Source: an uncultured Clostridia bacterium
GTDB lineage: Bacteria > Bacillota > Clostridia > Christensenellales > Borkfalkiaceae
Length of the DNA stretch: 64,000 nt
Direction of reading: 5' to 3'
Assembly: GCA_959605945.1 (NCBI GenBank)
Contig: CAUHGY010000001.1
Coordinates: forward strand, 4,998-68,997
The notes beneath the pieces are model-generated. The model worked only from the letters and a program-made list of their open reading frames with translations, did not search any database and had not been told where the DNA came from. Position numbers and translations under genes: made by a program. Positions within the stretch are counted from its first letter, which is position 1, and the number at the start of each line of letters is the position of its first letter. This document shows positions 44,804-53,109 of the stretch, in pieces.

Positions 44804-45558
44804 TAACAAAACGCATAATCCCGTGTCTCGACGTTAAAGACGGTAAGGTAGTAAAAGGGGTTAACTTTGAAAATTTAAATGAGGTGTCTTCTCCTGTAGA
44901 GCTTGCGGCGTATTACAGTGACGGAGGAGCAGACGAATTGGTATTTTATGATATCACCGCATCCTATGAAGGCAGAGCGCTTTTTACGGACATTTTAAAA
45001 AAAGTCGCTTCGCGCATATTTATTCCGCTTACTGTCGGCGGCGGCATAAACGACGTCAGCGATTTTGAAAGAGTTTTAAAATGCGGGGCCGACAAGGTCA
45101 GCGTGAATTCCGGCGCTATAAAAAATCCGTTCATGATCCGAGATGCTGCTGCCAAATACGGCAGCCAGTGCGTTGTTATATCCGTAGACATTAAACGGGT
45201 TAACGGTATTTTTACCGTTTTTTCAAAAGGCGGAAGAATAAATACCGGTATGGAGGCGATAGGCTGGATAAAGAAATGCGTCGGCCTCGGAGCCGGTGAG
45301 GTTGTTGTGAACTCTATTGATACCGACGGCGTCCGGAAGGGATTCGATATTGAAATGTTATCAGCCGTGGCGGATGCCGTTGATGTCCCGGTGATAGCTT
45401 CCGGCGGAGCCGGTTCTGCAGATGATTTTGTCGAACTTTTTCGCAACGTGCCTAAGATAGATGCTGGCCTTGCCGCATCGGTGTTCCACTTCGGCCAGAT
45501 TAAAATAAATGAACTTAAACATAAACTTCGTAAAAACAATATTCCTGTGAGGTTATGA
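44800..45558 (+). CDS. hisF: Imidazole glycerol phosphate synthase, cyclase subunit
   Basis: The cyclase half of IGP synthase, paired with HisH. The 252-residue TIM barrel starts ITKRIIPCLDVKDGKVVKG with the catalytic Asp11, then FYDITAS, TVGGGINDVSDF, NSIDTDGVRKGFD with the second catalytic Asp, and IASGGAGS. Products are IGP and AICAR, the latter feeding purine synthesis. Confidence 0.95.
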   Translation: MITKRIIPCLDVKDGKVVKGVNFENLNEVSSPVELAAYYSDGGADELVFYDITASYEGRALFTDILKKVASRIFIPLTVGGGINDVSDFERVLKCGADKVSVNSGAIKNPFMIRDAAAKYGSQCVVISVDIKRVNGIFTVFSKGGRINTGMEAIGWIKKCVGLGAGEVVVNSIDTDGVRKGFDIEMLSAVADAVDVPVIASGGAGSADDFVELFRNVPKIDAGLAASVFHFGQIKINELKHKLRKNNIPVRL

Positions 45559-45561
45559 TCT

Positions 45562-46212
45562 ATGAATCTTGATAATTTGAATTTTGACAAAAACGGGCTT
45601 ATCCCTGCAATCGTTGTAGACGCCGTCAGTAAAAAAGTGCTTACGCTTGCCTATATGAATAAAGAAAGCCTTGAAATTTCCATGAAAAAAGGGCTTACGT
45701 GTTTTTGGAGCAGGTCAAGGCAAAAATTATGGCTTAAAGGTGAAACGAGCGGCAATTATCAGCATATTGTTTCCATAACGGCCGATTGCGACGGAGACGC
45801 GCTTATGATCCTGGTTGAGAAGGACGGCCCTGCATGTCACAGAGGAACGGACAGCTGTTTTAACGATGTTGTTTGGCATAGTTCCGAATTGAACGAATTT
45901 TCTTATCAACAGCTTTTTGAGCTTATTAAAGGACGGAAAACGGAAAAAAAAGAAGGATCGTATACGACATATCTCTTTGAAAAGGGGCTTGACAAGATCC
46001 TTAAAAAAATAGGCGAAGAGAGCACTGAAGTAATAATAGCGGCAAAAGATAAAGATAAAAAGGAAACAATTTATGAAATTGCAGATTTACTTTATCATCT
46101 GACCGTATTGATGGTTGAAGCTGATATTACGCTTGACGACGTTCAATGCGAGCTTGCGTCGCGTCATGTGATAGACAAAAAAATCAAACAGGAGAAAATG
46201 ACGGGTGATTAA
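45562..46212 (+). CDS. hisI: Bifunctional phosphoribosyl-AMP cyclohydrolase / phosphoribosyl-ATP pyrophosphatase
   Basis: HisIE fusion of 216 residues. Residues 1-115 are His[35 protein letters not shown] and CHRGTDSCF hold the zinc and magnesium ligands. Residues about 125-216 are His[42 protein letters not shown]. It catalyses the second and third steps of the pathway. It overlaps the phosphatase gene by 8 bases. Confidence 0.94.
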   Translation: MNLDNLNFDKNGLIPAIVVDAVSKKVLTLAYMNKESLEISMKKGLTCFWSRSRQKLWLKGETSGNYQHIVSITADCDGDALMILVEKDGPACHRGTDSCFNDVVWHSSELNEFSYQQLFELIKGRKTEKKEGSYTTYLFEKGLDKILKKIGEESTEVIIAAKDKDKKETIYEIADLLYHLTVLMVEADITLDDVQCELASRHVIDKKIKQEKMTGD

Positions 46213-47014
46213 ATCCGATTATCATGTTCATACTACTTTTGTTGACGGAAAAAGCGATGCAGAAAAAATAGTTCAAAAGGCAATTGAACTTGGTATGAGT
46301 GAAATAGGTTTTTCCGAACATGCTCACGTTGCTTTCGATACAGAGTGCTCTCTTTCTTCCGAGAACACTAAAGTATATCGTAAAACAATAAAGCAGTTAA
46401 AAGAAAAATATGCAGATAAGATAAGTATTTTGTGCGGAATAGAAATGGACAGATTTTCCGATGACGATCCTTCCGAATATGAATATGTTATCGGTTCCGT
46501 GCATTATCTTAAAGTGCATGATGAATATTATGCCATCGATTTGTCGCCTGAGGAAACATTGAGGTGTATAAATTGCGGTTTTAGCGGAAATATAAAAAAT
46601 TTTGTGAAAGCTTATTATGATACTGTTTCTGAACTTAAAGATGTTACCGAGGCTAATATAATCGGGCATTTTGATATTATTACCAAATTTGAAAACAGGG
46701 GAATCGTTCTGGCGGATAGCGAAGAGTTTTATTCATCGTGCAGTAAAAAAGCTATGCTTTATCTTTATAAGAGCAGCGCTTTTGAAATAAACACCGGCGG
46801 AATGATAAGGGGTTATAAGTTTCATCCGTATCCGTGTGCGGATATCCTTAAAAATCTTGCGGAACTAGGCGGCCGTGCAGTTATTAACAGCGATTCTCAC
46901 TCTAAAGACAGTTTAATGAAATATTTTGGAAACGCTGAAAATTACGCTTCGGAATGCGGTTTTTTAAGCTTGTCTTTTACGGACAGGCAGGGAAGGCTTC
47001 ATCGGCAAAAATAA
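46205..47014 (+). CDS. hisK: Histidinol-phosphatase, PHP family
   Basis: PHP-type phosphatase expected to dephosphorylate histidinol phosphate, the step between HisC and HisD. The 269 residues carry the PHP metal motifs [14 protein letters not shown] near 5, FSEHAHV near 38, CGIEMDRF near 78, GSVHYL near 98, IIGHFDI near 155 and NSDSHSK near 235. The GTG start overlaps hisIE. With this gene all histidine steps from PRPP are covered in one transcript. Confidence 0.9.
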   Translation: MIKSDYHVHTTFVDGKSDAEKIVQKAIELGMSEIGFSEHAHVAFDTECSLSSENTKVYRKTIKQLKEKYADKISILCGIEMDRFSDDDPSEYEYVIGSVHYLKVHDEYYAIDLSPEETLRCINCGFSGNIKNFVKAYYDTVSELKDVTEANIIGHFDIITKFENRGIVLADSEEFYSSCSKKAMLYLYKSSAFEINTGGMIRGYKFHPYPCADILKNLAELGGRAVINSDSHSKDSLMKYFGNAENYASECGFLSLSFTDRQGRLHRQK

Positions 47015-47040
47015 TTGTTTGCCAAACAATTTTAATTTTA
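47013..47040 (+). terminator. Weak terminator after the his operon
   Basis: An 8-bp A/T-rich stem AATTGTTT/AAACAATT with a 3-base loop (47013-47031), followed by TTAATTTTA. Weaker than the other terminators in the window. Confidence 0.5.
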
Positions 47041-47106
47041 TATATATTATAAAAAACATGTCGAAAATATTAAAATGTGAGAGATAGTGTCGCACACAAA
47101 GGCTCA

Positions 47107-47138
47107 TTTCGTAGTACAATTATATTGCGCTTACGAAA
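47107..47138 (+). promoter_or_regulatory. Possible operator/promoter of the small XRE gene
   Basis: An inverted repeat TTTCGTA (47107-47113) / TACGAAA (47132-47138) encloses TACAAT (47115-47120), a plausible -10. It ends 11 bases before the ATG, overlapping the AAAGGAG ribosome site, as expected for an autorepressed regulator. No clear -35. Confidence 0.4.
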
Positions 47139-47149
47139 GGAGAATACTT

Positions 47150-47374
47150 ATGAAACTGTGCGATAAACTGAAGTTATTGAGGAAGAGCAATAACCTTACG
47201 CAGGACGAAATGGCAGAAAAATTGTATGTAACGAGGACTGCCGTTTCAAAATGGGAAACAGATAAAGGATATCCCAGTATCGATAGTCTTAAAATTATTT
47301 CGCATATATTTCATGTAAGTTTAGATGAGTTGATTTCGGAAACCGATTCGGAAGGAACAAAAAACGGCAATTGA
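47150..47374 (+). CDS. Small XRE-family transcriptional regulator
   Basis: A 74-residue protein that is little more than one XRE helix-turn-helix (LRKSNNLTQDEMAEKLYVTRTAVSKWETDKGYPSIDSL). The ATG has an AAAGGAG site; a GTG at 47087 in the same frame has none. Targets are unknown; the inverted repeat just upstream suggests autoregulation, and the split CHR transporter genes downstream (own promoter) are a possible second target. Confidence 0.8.
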   Translation: MKLCDKLKLLRKSNNLTQDEMAEKLYVTRTAVSKWETDKGYPSIDSLKIISHIFHVSLDELISETDSEGTKNGN

Positions 47375-47456
47375 TTATATGCGTAAATCTTATATTTAAA
47401 ATTTTAATATAGAAAGACATATTTATAAAATTTAAGTTTTTTGCTTTGTTTTTAGC

Positions 47457-47485
47457 TTGACAACGCCTGAATGTAATTGTAAAAT
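47457..47485 (+). promoter_or_regulatory. Promoter of the CHR transporter operon
   Basis: TTGACA (47457-47462), 17-base spacer, TAAAAT (47480-47485), about 35 bases before the ATG at 47521. Confidence 0.8.
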
Positions 47486-47520
47486 TATTGCTGGAAATAA
47501 AAAGGTGAATAAGTTATAAG

Positions 47521-48201
47521 ATGAAGAAACTGAAAGAATTGTGGAACTTATTTTTTATAATGTTCAAAATCGGCCTTTTTACATTCGGCGGCGGATATGC
47601 GATGGTTGCTATTATCGAACGTGAATTGGTGGATAAGAGAAAGTGGATCGAACATGATGAATTTCTTGACGTAATGGCAATTTCTGAATCGACTCCGGGA
47701 CCGCTTGCGATAAACAGTGCTACTTTTATAGGTTATAAAGTGAGCGGTGTTCTGGGTTCCGTAGCGGCAACGCTTGGCGTTGTTTTGCCGGCGTTTATCG
47801 TTATTTTTATAATCTCGTTGTTTTTTGACAGATTTCTGGAACTTGAATATGTAGCATATGCTTTTAAGGGCATACAGGCATGCGTTGTTTTTCTTATCGG
47901 ATCCGCAGGAATAAAGATGTTAAAACATATAAAATTTAATTTTTTGAACATCTTTTTTATGATAGCGACTGCAGGATGTATGATAGGTTTCGCGCTTTTT
48001 TCCGTTAATTTTTCAAGTATATTCTATATTCTCATCGGCGGCGGAATCGGTGTATTTATTTATCTGATTTCTTTGTGTAAGAAAAAAATAACCACAAAAA
48101 AGGCTTCGCTTAAAAATACGGATAATGTCAAAACGTCTGAATTGACGGAGAAAGAAACCGAAATTAATTCCGAAAGCAAGGAGAACGACAAAGATGCCTG
48201 A
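47521..48201 (+). CDS. CHR-family (chromate ion) transporter, half-protein 1
   Basis: A 226-residue short-chain CHR protein. The family signature FGGGYAM (about 22-28) and ESTPGPLAINSATFIGY near 60 are present, with about five to six membrane segments and a hydrophilic Lys/Glu-rich C-terminal tail (about 185-226). Short-chain CHR proteins work as pairs of opposite topology. The second half overlaps its end by 8 bases. Members export chromate or move other oxyanions; the natural substrate here is unknown. Confidence 0.9.
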   Translation: MKKLKELWNLFFIMFKIGLFTFGGGYAMVAIIERELVDKRKWIEHDEFLDVMAISESTPGPLAINSATFIGYKVSGVLGSVAATLGVVLPAFIVIFIISLFFDRFLELEYVAYAFKGIQACVVFLIGSAGIKMLKHIKFNFLNIFFMIATAGCMIGFALFSVNFSSIFYILIGGGIGVFIYLISLCKKKITTKKASLKNTDNVKTSELTEKETEINSESKENDKDA

Positions 48202-48781
48202 ACTCCTTCTTTTATTTCTGACGTTTTTGAAAATCGGCGCAGTATCTTTTGGCGGAGGCTATGCCATGATACCATTGGTTCAAGAGGCGGTAATTAACAA
48301 TAACTGGCTGACAGAAGATGAATTTATAAATTTTATTGCCGTTGCCGAATCAACTCCGGGCCCCATTGCTGTAAATATGGCTACTTTTATCGGAGCCACG
48401 CAGTGCGGGTTTATAGGGGCTGTCGTAGCTACGATTGGCGTTGTGCTTCCGGCTTTCATAATTATTTTGATAATTGCCGCACTCATAAGGGGACTCATGC
48501 AGTTTGCAGGCGTAAAAGCTTTTTTAAGCGGCGTTCGCCCCGTTGTTATAGGCCTTATTATTGCTACTGCGGTGAGTTTATTTATTTCCGTCATTTTCGG
48601 TTTATCGGCAATCGGAGAAGAATTTATTTTTGACTGGAAAGCACTGGTCATACTTGCGATAATTACAGCGCTTTCGATAACAATTAAATTAGTTTTCAAA
48701 AAGGATATTTCGCCGTTTTTGTTGATTTTGATTTCGGCTGCACTGGGTATAGTTTTTTACGGTTTTTTAGGTTTTGTGTGA
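48194..48781 (+). CDS. CHR-family (chromate ion) transporter, half-protein 2
   Basis: A 195-residue partner of the preceding gene with the same two signatures, FGGGYAM (about 19-25) and ESTPGPIAVNMATFIG (about 52-67), and about six membrane segments. The repeated motifs show an ancient duplication, equivalent to the two halves of full-length ChrA. Read together with the first half by overlapping start and stop. Confidence 0.9.
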   Translation: MPELLLLFLTFLKIGAVSFGGGYAMIPLVQEAVINNNWLTEDEFINFIAVAESTPGPIAVNMATFIGATQCGFIGAVVATIGVVLPAFIIILIIAALIRGLMQFAGVKAFLSGVRPVVIGLIIATAVSLFISVIFGLSAIGEEFIFDWKALVILAIITALSITIKLVFKKDISPFLLILISAALGIVFYGFLGFV

Positions 48782-48794
48782 TTAAAGGGATAAA

Positions 48795-50018
48795 ATGGCT
48801 ACGCTTTTACTGTTTGTTATATTCAGCGCTTTTATAGGACTCGGAATACCGGATTCTATTTTCGGGCCTGCATGGCCGGCTATTAACGAAGAATTACAAC
48901 TTCCTATTTCTTATGCAAATTTTGTAACGACCATAATATCAGTCTTTACGGTTATTTCCAGCATAATGAGCTCAAAAGTAATAAATTTTCTCGGAACAGG
49001 ACTGGTCACGGCTTTAAGCACTCTGATGACGGCGCTTGCACTGTTAGGCTTTTCTTATGCGGACAATATTATTTATTTATGCCTTCTGGCTATACCGTTG
49101 GGACTTGGAGCAGGGTCTATAGACTCGGCGTTGAACAACTATGTGACGTTGAACTATAAAGCGTCTCACATGAGTTTTTTACATTGTTTTTACGGGATAG
49201 GTGTCGCGGCAAGTCCGTTTCTGATGTCAATGGCGCTTTCCGGAGATGAGGGCTGGCGCGGGGGATACAGAATTGTTTTCTTGGTACAATCGGTAATAAC
49301 GGCTATAACGTTTATTGCAATACCGCTGTGGAAAAAAGTAAACAAAGATAATCAACAATCCGCTGAAGAAAAACAGAGATCTCTTTCTATTAAAGAAATA
49401 TTTTCGATTCCTTCATTAAAATATATTTGGTTGATATTTTTTGCCTCATGTGCGCTTGAATTTACTTGCGGAATATGGGGAAGTTCGTTTATGATAAATT
49501 CCCGGGGGCTTTCAACGGATAAAGCCGTAATGGTCATGGCATTTTATTATGGAGGCATCGCTGCAGGAAGATTTGTTTCCGGACTTATAGCTACAAAACT
49601 AAAAGGGTGGCATATTATTATTTGCGGACAGATAATTGTTTTGGCAGCACTTATATTGCTGGCAATGCCGTTTTCTGTGTGGTTCGGATGCGCAGCTTTG
49701 TTTCTCGTAGGGTTTGGAAACGGCCCATTGTTCCCGAATCTCACGCACTTGACGCCGGATAATTTCGGAAAAAATCTTTCCCAGGAAGTTATCGGCACAC
49801 AGATGGCTGCCTGCAATATCGGAATAACGCTTATGCCTCCTGTATTCGGTTTTCTTGCTCAGGAAATCGGGGTAGGACTTTTTCCGTATTATTTGATTGT
49901 GATGTATTGTTTTATTGTTCTCGGAATCTTTTTATTTCTGCGTACAAAAAATAAAGCTAAACGAAAAATAGCAGCTGACGTTTCGGACGATAAAGAGCAG
50001 AGCAACGGTAATTCATAA
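48795..50018 (+). CDS. MFS transporter (sugar-type)
   Basis: A 407-residue major facilitator with about 12 membrane segments and a short charged central loop (about 185-200). GIPDSIFGPAWPAINEEL at the N-terminus and PLGLGAGSIDSALNNYV near 100 resemble the FucP-like sugar MFS branch. It follows the CHR genes by 13 bases and is probably in the same transcript, though functional relation is unclear. Substrate not known. Confidence 0.82.
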   Translation: MATLLLFVIFSAFIGLGIPDSIFGPAWPAINEELQLPISYANFVTTIISVFTVISSIMSSKVINFLGTGLVTALSTLMTALALLGFSYADNIIYLCLLAIPLGLGAGSIDSALNNYVTLNYKASHMSFLHCFYGIGVAASPFLMSMALSGDEGWRGGYRIVFLVQSVITAITFIAIPLWKKVNKDNQQSAEEKQRSLSIKEIFSIPSLKYIWLIFFASCALEFTCGIWGSSFMINSRGLSTDKAVMVMAFYYGGIAAGRFVSGLIATKLKGWHIIICGQIIVLAALILLAMPFSVWFGCAALFLVGFGNGPLFPNLTHLTPDNFGKNLSQEVIGTQMAACNIGITLMPPVFGFLAQEIGVGLFPYYLIVMYCFIVLGIFLFLRTKNKAKRKIAADVSDDKEQSNGNS

Positions 50019-50309
50019 ATTGTTAAATGAATCAAATAATTTCTCGATTTATTTTTATGAATATTTTTTGCACTTATTAGAATAATTTTATTGTAATTCA
50101 AAGCGTTTTGCGGTATGAATATGTCTGGCATAATAAGTTTTAAATATTTTAATTCCGGGAATAAACGAGTGCCGGCTGTTAATTGATATGTTATTTTTAT
50201 AAACTGTTTTCAAAGATAGCCGAAAATTTTTTATATCAAAGACAGCGTTTTTTATAAAAAATGTCGAACATTAATACAAATTATAAAAGTAAAAAGATAT
50301 ATTAAATAT

Positions 50310-50339
50310 TTGACAAGGATAAATTTCAAAGTTTATAAT
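50310..50339 (+). promoter_or_regulatory. Promoter of the PaaK operon
   Basis: TTGACA (50310-50315), 18-base spacer, TATAAT (50334-50339). Confidence 0.75.
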
Positions 50340-50363
50340 GTATTAAAAAGAAAAAACCCGTAC

Positions 50364-50392
50364 TTTTGATTAAAAAGAATCAAAATTTTTTT
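50364..50392 (+). terminator. Possible leader attenuator hairpin upstream of the PaaK-type ligase
   Basis: TTTTGATT (50364-50371) pairs with AATCAAAA (50378-50385), followed by seven T. The stem has only one G-C pair, so its strength is doubtful; its position about 25 bases after the -10 suggests premature termination control. Confidence 0.35.
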
Positions 50393-50504
50393 GCAATATT
50401 TGCGGTTTTTCCTTTTCTAAAAGCGCTTACGCATCGGAGATTATATTTAGTTTTTTCCGATACAGCGGTTTTATGATTACAGTCATTTATAAAGGAGAAT
50501 ATTG

Positions 50505-51803
50505 ATGATCTGGAACACCACCAAAGAATGTATGAGCAGAGACGAAATGACTTCTTTACAGAATGCGCGTCTTAAGAAGCTTGTAAATTACGTTTATCAC
50601 AACGTCGAGTTTTACCGTAAAAAAATGCAGGCGCTCGGACTTTTGCCCGGAGATATCGGCGGCATTGAAGATATAACGAAATTACCTTTTATGACTAAAG
50701 ATGATTTAAGAGACAATTATCCTTTCGGACTTTTTGCCGTACCGAAATCGCAGATTGTGCGAATTCATGCTTCCAGCGGTACTACGGGAAAAGCAACGGT
50801 CGTCGGTTATACTCGCAGAGACCTTGAAATTTGGAATGAATGTGTTGCAAGATGTCTTACGATGGCAGGAATAGGCAAAGAAGACATTATTCAGGTCGCT
50901 TACGGTTACGGTCTTTTTACTGGCGGACTCGGTGCTCACGGCGGTGCGGAAGAGATAGGGGCGATGGTTGTTCCCATGAGTACGGGAAATTCCAAAAAAC
51001 TTACCACAATGATGATCGATTTCGGGGTTACTGCAATTGCCTGCACGCCTTCATATCTTTTGCACATATCGGAAATTCTTGCGGAAGAAGGAAAACTCGG
51101 CGAATTGAAATTGAGAACGGCAGTCTGCGGTGCCGAACCGTGGACGGATAAAATGCGTTTAGATATTGAAAATCGTTTAAAGATTACCGCACACGATATA
51201 TACGGACTTTCAGAAGTTATGGGACCCGGCGTTGCCTGCGACTGTTCATTCCATAAAGGGTTGCACGTCTGTGAGGATCATTTCTATCCTGAAATTATCA
51301 ATTCAGCAACCATGCTTCCTCAAAAAGACGGCGAAACGGGTGAACTTGTTTTCACCACGCTTACAAAGGAAGGGCTTCCGCTTATAAGGTACAGAACAAA
51401 AGATCTTACCAGTATAGATCGTTCAAAATGCGAATGCGGAAGAACTAGCGCCAGAATAAGCCGTTTCAAAGGGCGCGTAGACGATATGCTTATAATTCGC
51501 GGAGTAAACGTTTTCCCGAGTCAGGTCGAAGCTGCGCTTGTCGACGTAAAAGAAGTGAGTCCGCATTATATGATGATAGTTGACAGAGTAAATAACCTTG
51601 ACACTTTAGAAATTCAGGTAGAAGTAAAAAGCGAATATTTTACCGATGAAATAAAAGGAATAGAACAGCTGTCCAAAAAAATTTCGCACGTTGTGAATCA
51701 GGCGCTCGGGCTTAACGCCAAAATAAAACTTGTTGAGCCTCAGACGCTTGTTCGCAGCGAAGGAAAGGCCGTGCATGTCGTTGACAAACGTAAACTATAT
51801 TAA
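50505..51803 (+). CDS. paaK: Phenylacetate-CoA ligase-type AMP-forming ligase
   Basis: A 432-residue ligase of the PaaK group: AMP-dependent CoA activation of an aryl or short acid. It shows SSGTTGKATVVGYT near 92, YGLSEVMGPGVACDC near 230, FTTLTKEGLPLIRYRTKDLT and RVDDMLIIRGVNVFPSQVE near 325. ATG 50505 is chosen over the adjacent TTG for its AAAGGAG site. In Clostridia such ligases often pair with an ACT protein and 2-oxoacid:ferredoxin oxidoreductases that act on aromatic 2-oxoacids. Substrate, perhaps phenylacetate or indoleacetate, is not proven. Confidence 0.88.
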   Translation: MIWNTTKECMSRDEMTSLQNARLKKLVNYVYHNVEFYRKKMQALGLLPGDIGGIEDITKLPFMTKDDLRDNYPFGLFAVPKSQIVRIHASSGTTGKATVVGYTRRDLEIWNECVARCLTMAGIGKEDIIQVAYGYGLFTGGLGAHGGAEEIGAMVVPMSTGNSKKLTTMMIDFGVTAIACTPSYLLHISEILAEEGKLGELKLRTAVCGAEPWTDKMRLDIENRLKITAHDIYGLSEVMGPGVACDCSFHKGLHVCEDHFYPEIINSATMLPQKDGETGELVFTTLTKEGLPLIRYRTKDLTSIDRSKCECGRTSARISRFKGRVDDMLIIRGVNVFPSQVEAALVDVKEVSPHYMMIVDRVNNLDTLEIQVEVKSEYFTDEIKGIEQLSKKISHVVNQALGLNAKIKLVEPQTLVRSEGKAVHVVDKRKLY

Positions 51804-51825
51804 ATCGTTTTTAAGGAGGAAAAAC

Positions 51826-52257
51826 ATGTATTCGAAACAGCTTTCGGTTTTTATCGAAAACAGAGAAGGAAGGTTAGGTGAAGTATTGAACGTTTTGAAG
51901 ATAAACAACATCAATATTTTATCTTTAAGTCTTGCAGATACCACTGAATACGGACTTCTGCGGCTAATAGTCAATGATCCGCAGACGGCGAAAGAAAAAT
52001 TGGCCGAAGCAGGTTTCTCGACCATGCTGACCGATGTTTTTGTAATAAAAATCAATCATACGGCAGGCAGTTTGCAAAAGCTTCTCGCAAGTCTTTCGAA
52101 AGAGCAGATAAACGTTGAATATATGTACGGATTATCTATCGACGGAATAAAAGCGTTTGTTGTGCTGAAAGCATCGAACGGCGCAAAAACCATAGAGGTT
52201 TTAAACAGAGAAGGCGTAAGCACTCTTTCAAGCGATGAAATTGCCTCTCTTTCATAA
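51826..52257 (+). CDS. Tandem ACT-domain protein
   Basis: A 143-residue protein of two ACT domains (about 1-70: KQLSVFIENREGRLGEVLNVLKINNINI; about 72-140: DVFVIKINHTAGSLQKLLASLSKEQINV). ACT domains bind amino acids, so it is probably an amino acid sensor, here likely for aromatic or branched residues, acting on the ligase or its products. AAGGAGG ribosome site; upstream in-frame extension lies inside paaK and is ignored. Confidence 0.88.
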   Translation: MYSKQLSVFIENREGRLGEVLNVLKINNINILSLSLADTTEYGLLRLIVNDPQTAKEKLAEAGFSTMLTDVFVIKINHTAGSLQKLLASLSKEQINVEYMYGLSIDGIKAFVVLKASNGAKTIEVLNREGVSTLSSDEIASLS

Positions 52258-52287
52258 TCAATTATAAAAGGATAAAATTATAACCGT

Positions 52288-53103
52288 ATGCTTATAGATT
52301 TTCATACTCATATTTTTCCGGAAAAAATAGCTGCCAGAACAATAGAGATGCTTGCGGCTAATTCTCATGGCAAAGCCCATACTGACGGAACTGCCGAAGG
52401 TCTTGTTGCGGCAATGATTAAAGCCGATGCCGATATGTGCGTTGCTCTTCCTGTGCTGACTAAACCTTCTCAGTTTGAAAGCGTAGCCCGTTTTGCCGAA
52501 GAAATAAACGAAAAATATGAGCATGAACCTCATAGAATTCTGTCTTTTGCCGGCATTCATCCCGCTTGCGATGATGTTGACGGAAAAATGAAGTTTTTGA
52601 AAGAAAGGGGATTCAAAGGTGTAAAAATTCATCCCGATTATCAGGATACTTTTATTAACGATGAAGGATATATTAAAATATTGCAGAGCGCTAAAGAGTA
52701 TGATCTGATAGTCGTAACTCATGCCGGAGTTGATGACGGTTATCTCGGAAAGCCCGTAAAATGTCCGCCGGAGCTTGTGAGTAAAGTTATCGACAAAGCA
52801 GGACACAAAAAATTTGTTCTTGCTCATTATGGCGGGCATAAACAATGGGATGAGGTTTTAAACTTATTGGCAGGTAAAGACGTTTATTTTGATACGGCTT
52901 TCACTATGCACGAAATAAGCGAAAGTTTGTTCAAAAAAATAATATCCAGACATGGGGAAGATAAAATTCTTTTTGCAACCGATTGTCCGTGGAGAGATAT
53001 TGAAACTGATAAAAACACGATTTTATCATACAATCTCGGAAAAGATACGTTAGAAAAAATATTTTATAAAAATGCGCTTGAATTACTTGGATTGAAGGAA
53101 TAA
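52288..53103 (+). CDS. Amidohydrolase-2 family metal-dependent hydrolase/decarboxylase, second copy
   Basis: A 271-residue TIM-barrel protein: IDFHTHIFPEK (about 3-13), VKIHPDYQ near 112, VTHAGVDDG near 146, LAHYGGHKQWDEV near 178 and FATDCPW near 230 give the metal ligands. It is a distant paralogue of the gene at 26931, and both follow an AMP-forming CoA ligase. Function is not known; hydrolase or non-oxidative decarboxylase are options. AAAGGAT site before ATG. Confidence 0.8.
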   Translation: MLIDFHTHIFPEKIAARTIEMLAANSHGKAHTDGTAEGLVAAMIKADADMCVALPVLTKPSQFESVARFAEEINEKYEHEPHRILSFAGIHPACDDVDGKMKFLKERGFKGVKIHPDYQDTFINDEGYIKILQSAKEYDLIVVTHAGVDDGYLGKPVKCPPELVSKVIDKAGHKKFVLAHYGGHKQWDEVLNLLAGKDVYFDTAFTMHEISESLFKKIISRHGEDKILFATDCPWRDIETDKNTILSYNLGKDTLEKIFYKNALELLGLKE

Positions 53104-53109
53104 TTAATT

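Larger units (their letters stand above)
50019..50504 (+). other. Long AT-rich leader/intergenic region before the PaaK-type ligase
   Basis: No gene is recognised in these 486 bases. It holds the 10-mer AATAAACGAG (50160) that recurs in two other intergenic regions, a strong promoter (50310-50339), and a 165-base leader with an A/T-rich hairpin followed by seven T (50364-50392). No T-box consensus is present, unlike the other CoA-ligase operon. Confidence 0.5.

Noticed and set aside
47521..48781. Two short CHR genes considered as a broken full-length chrA
   Set aside because: Each half has its own complete signature motifs, start and ribosome site; paired short-chain CHR proteins are a normal arrangement.
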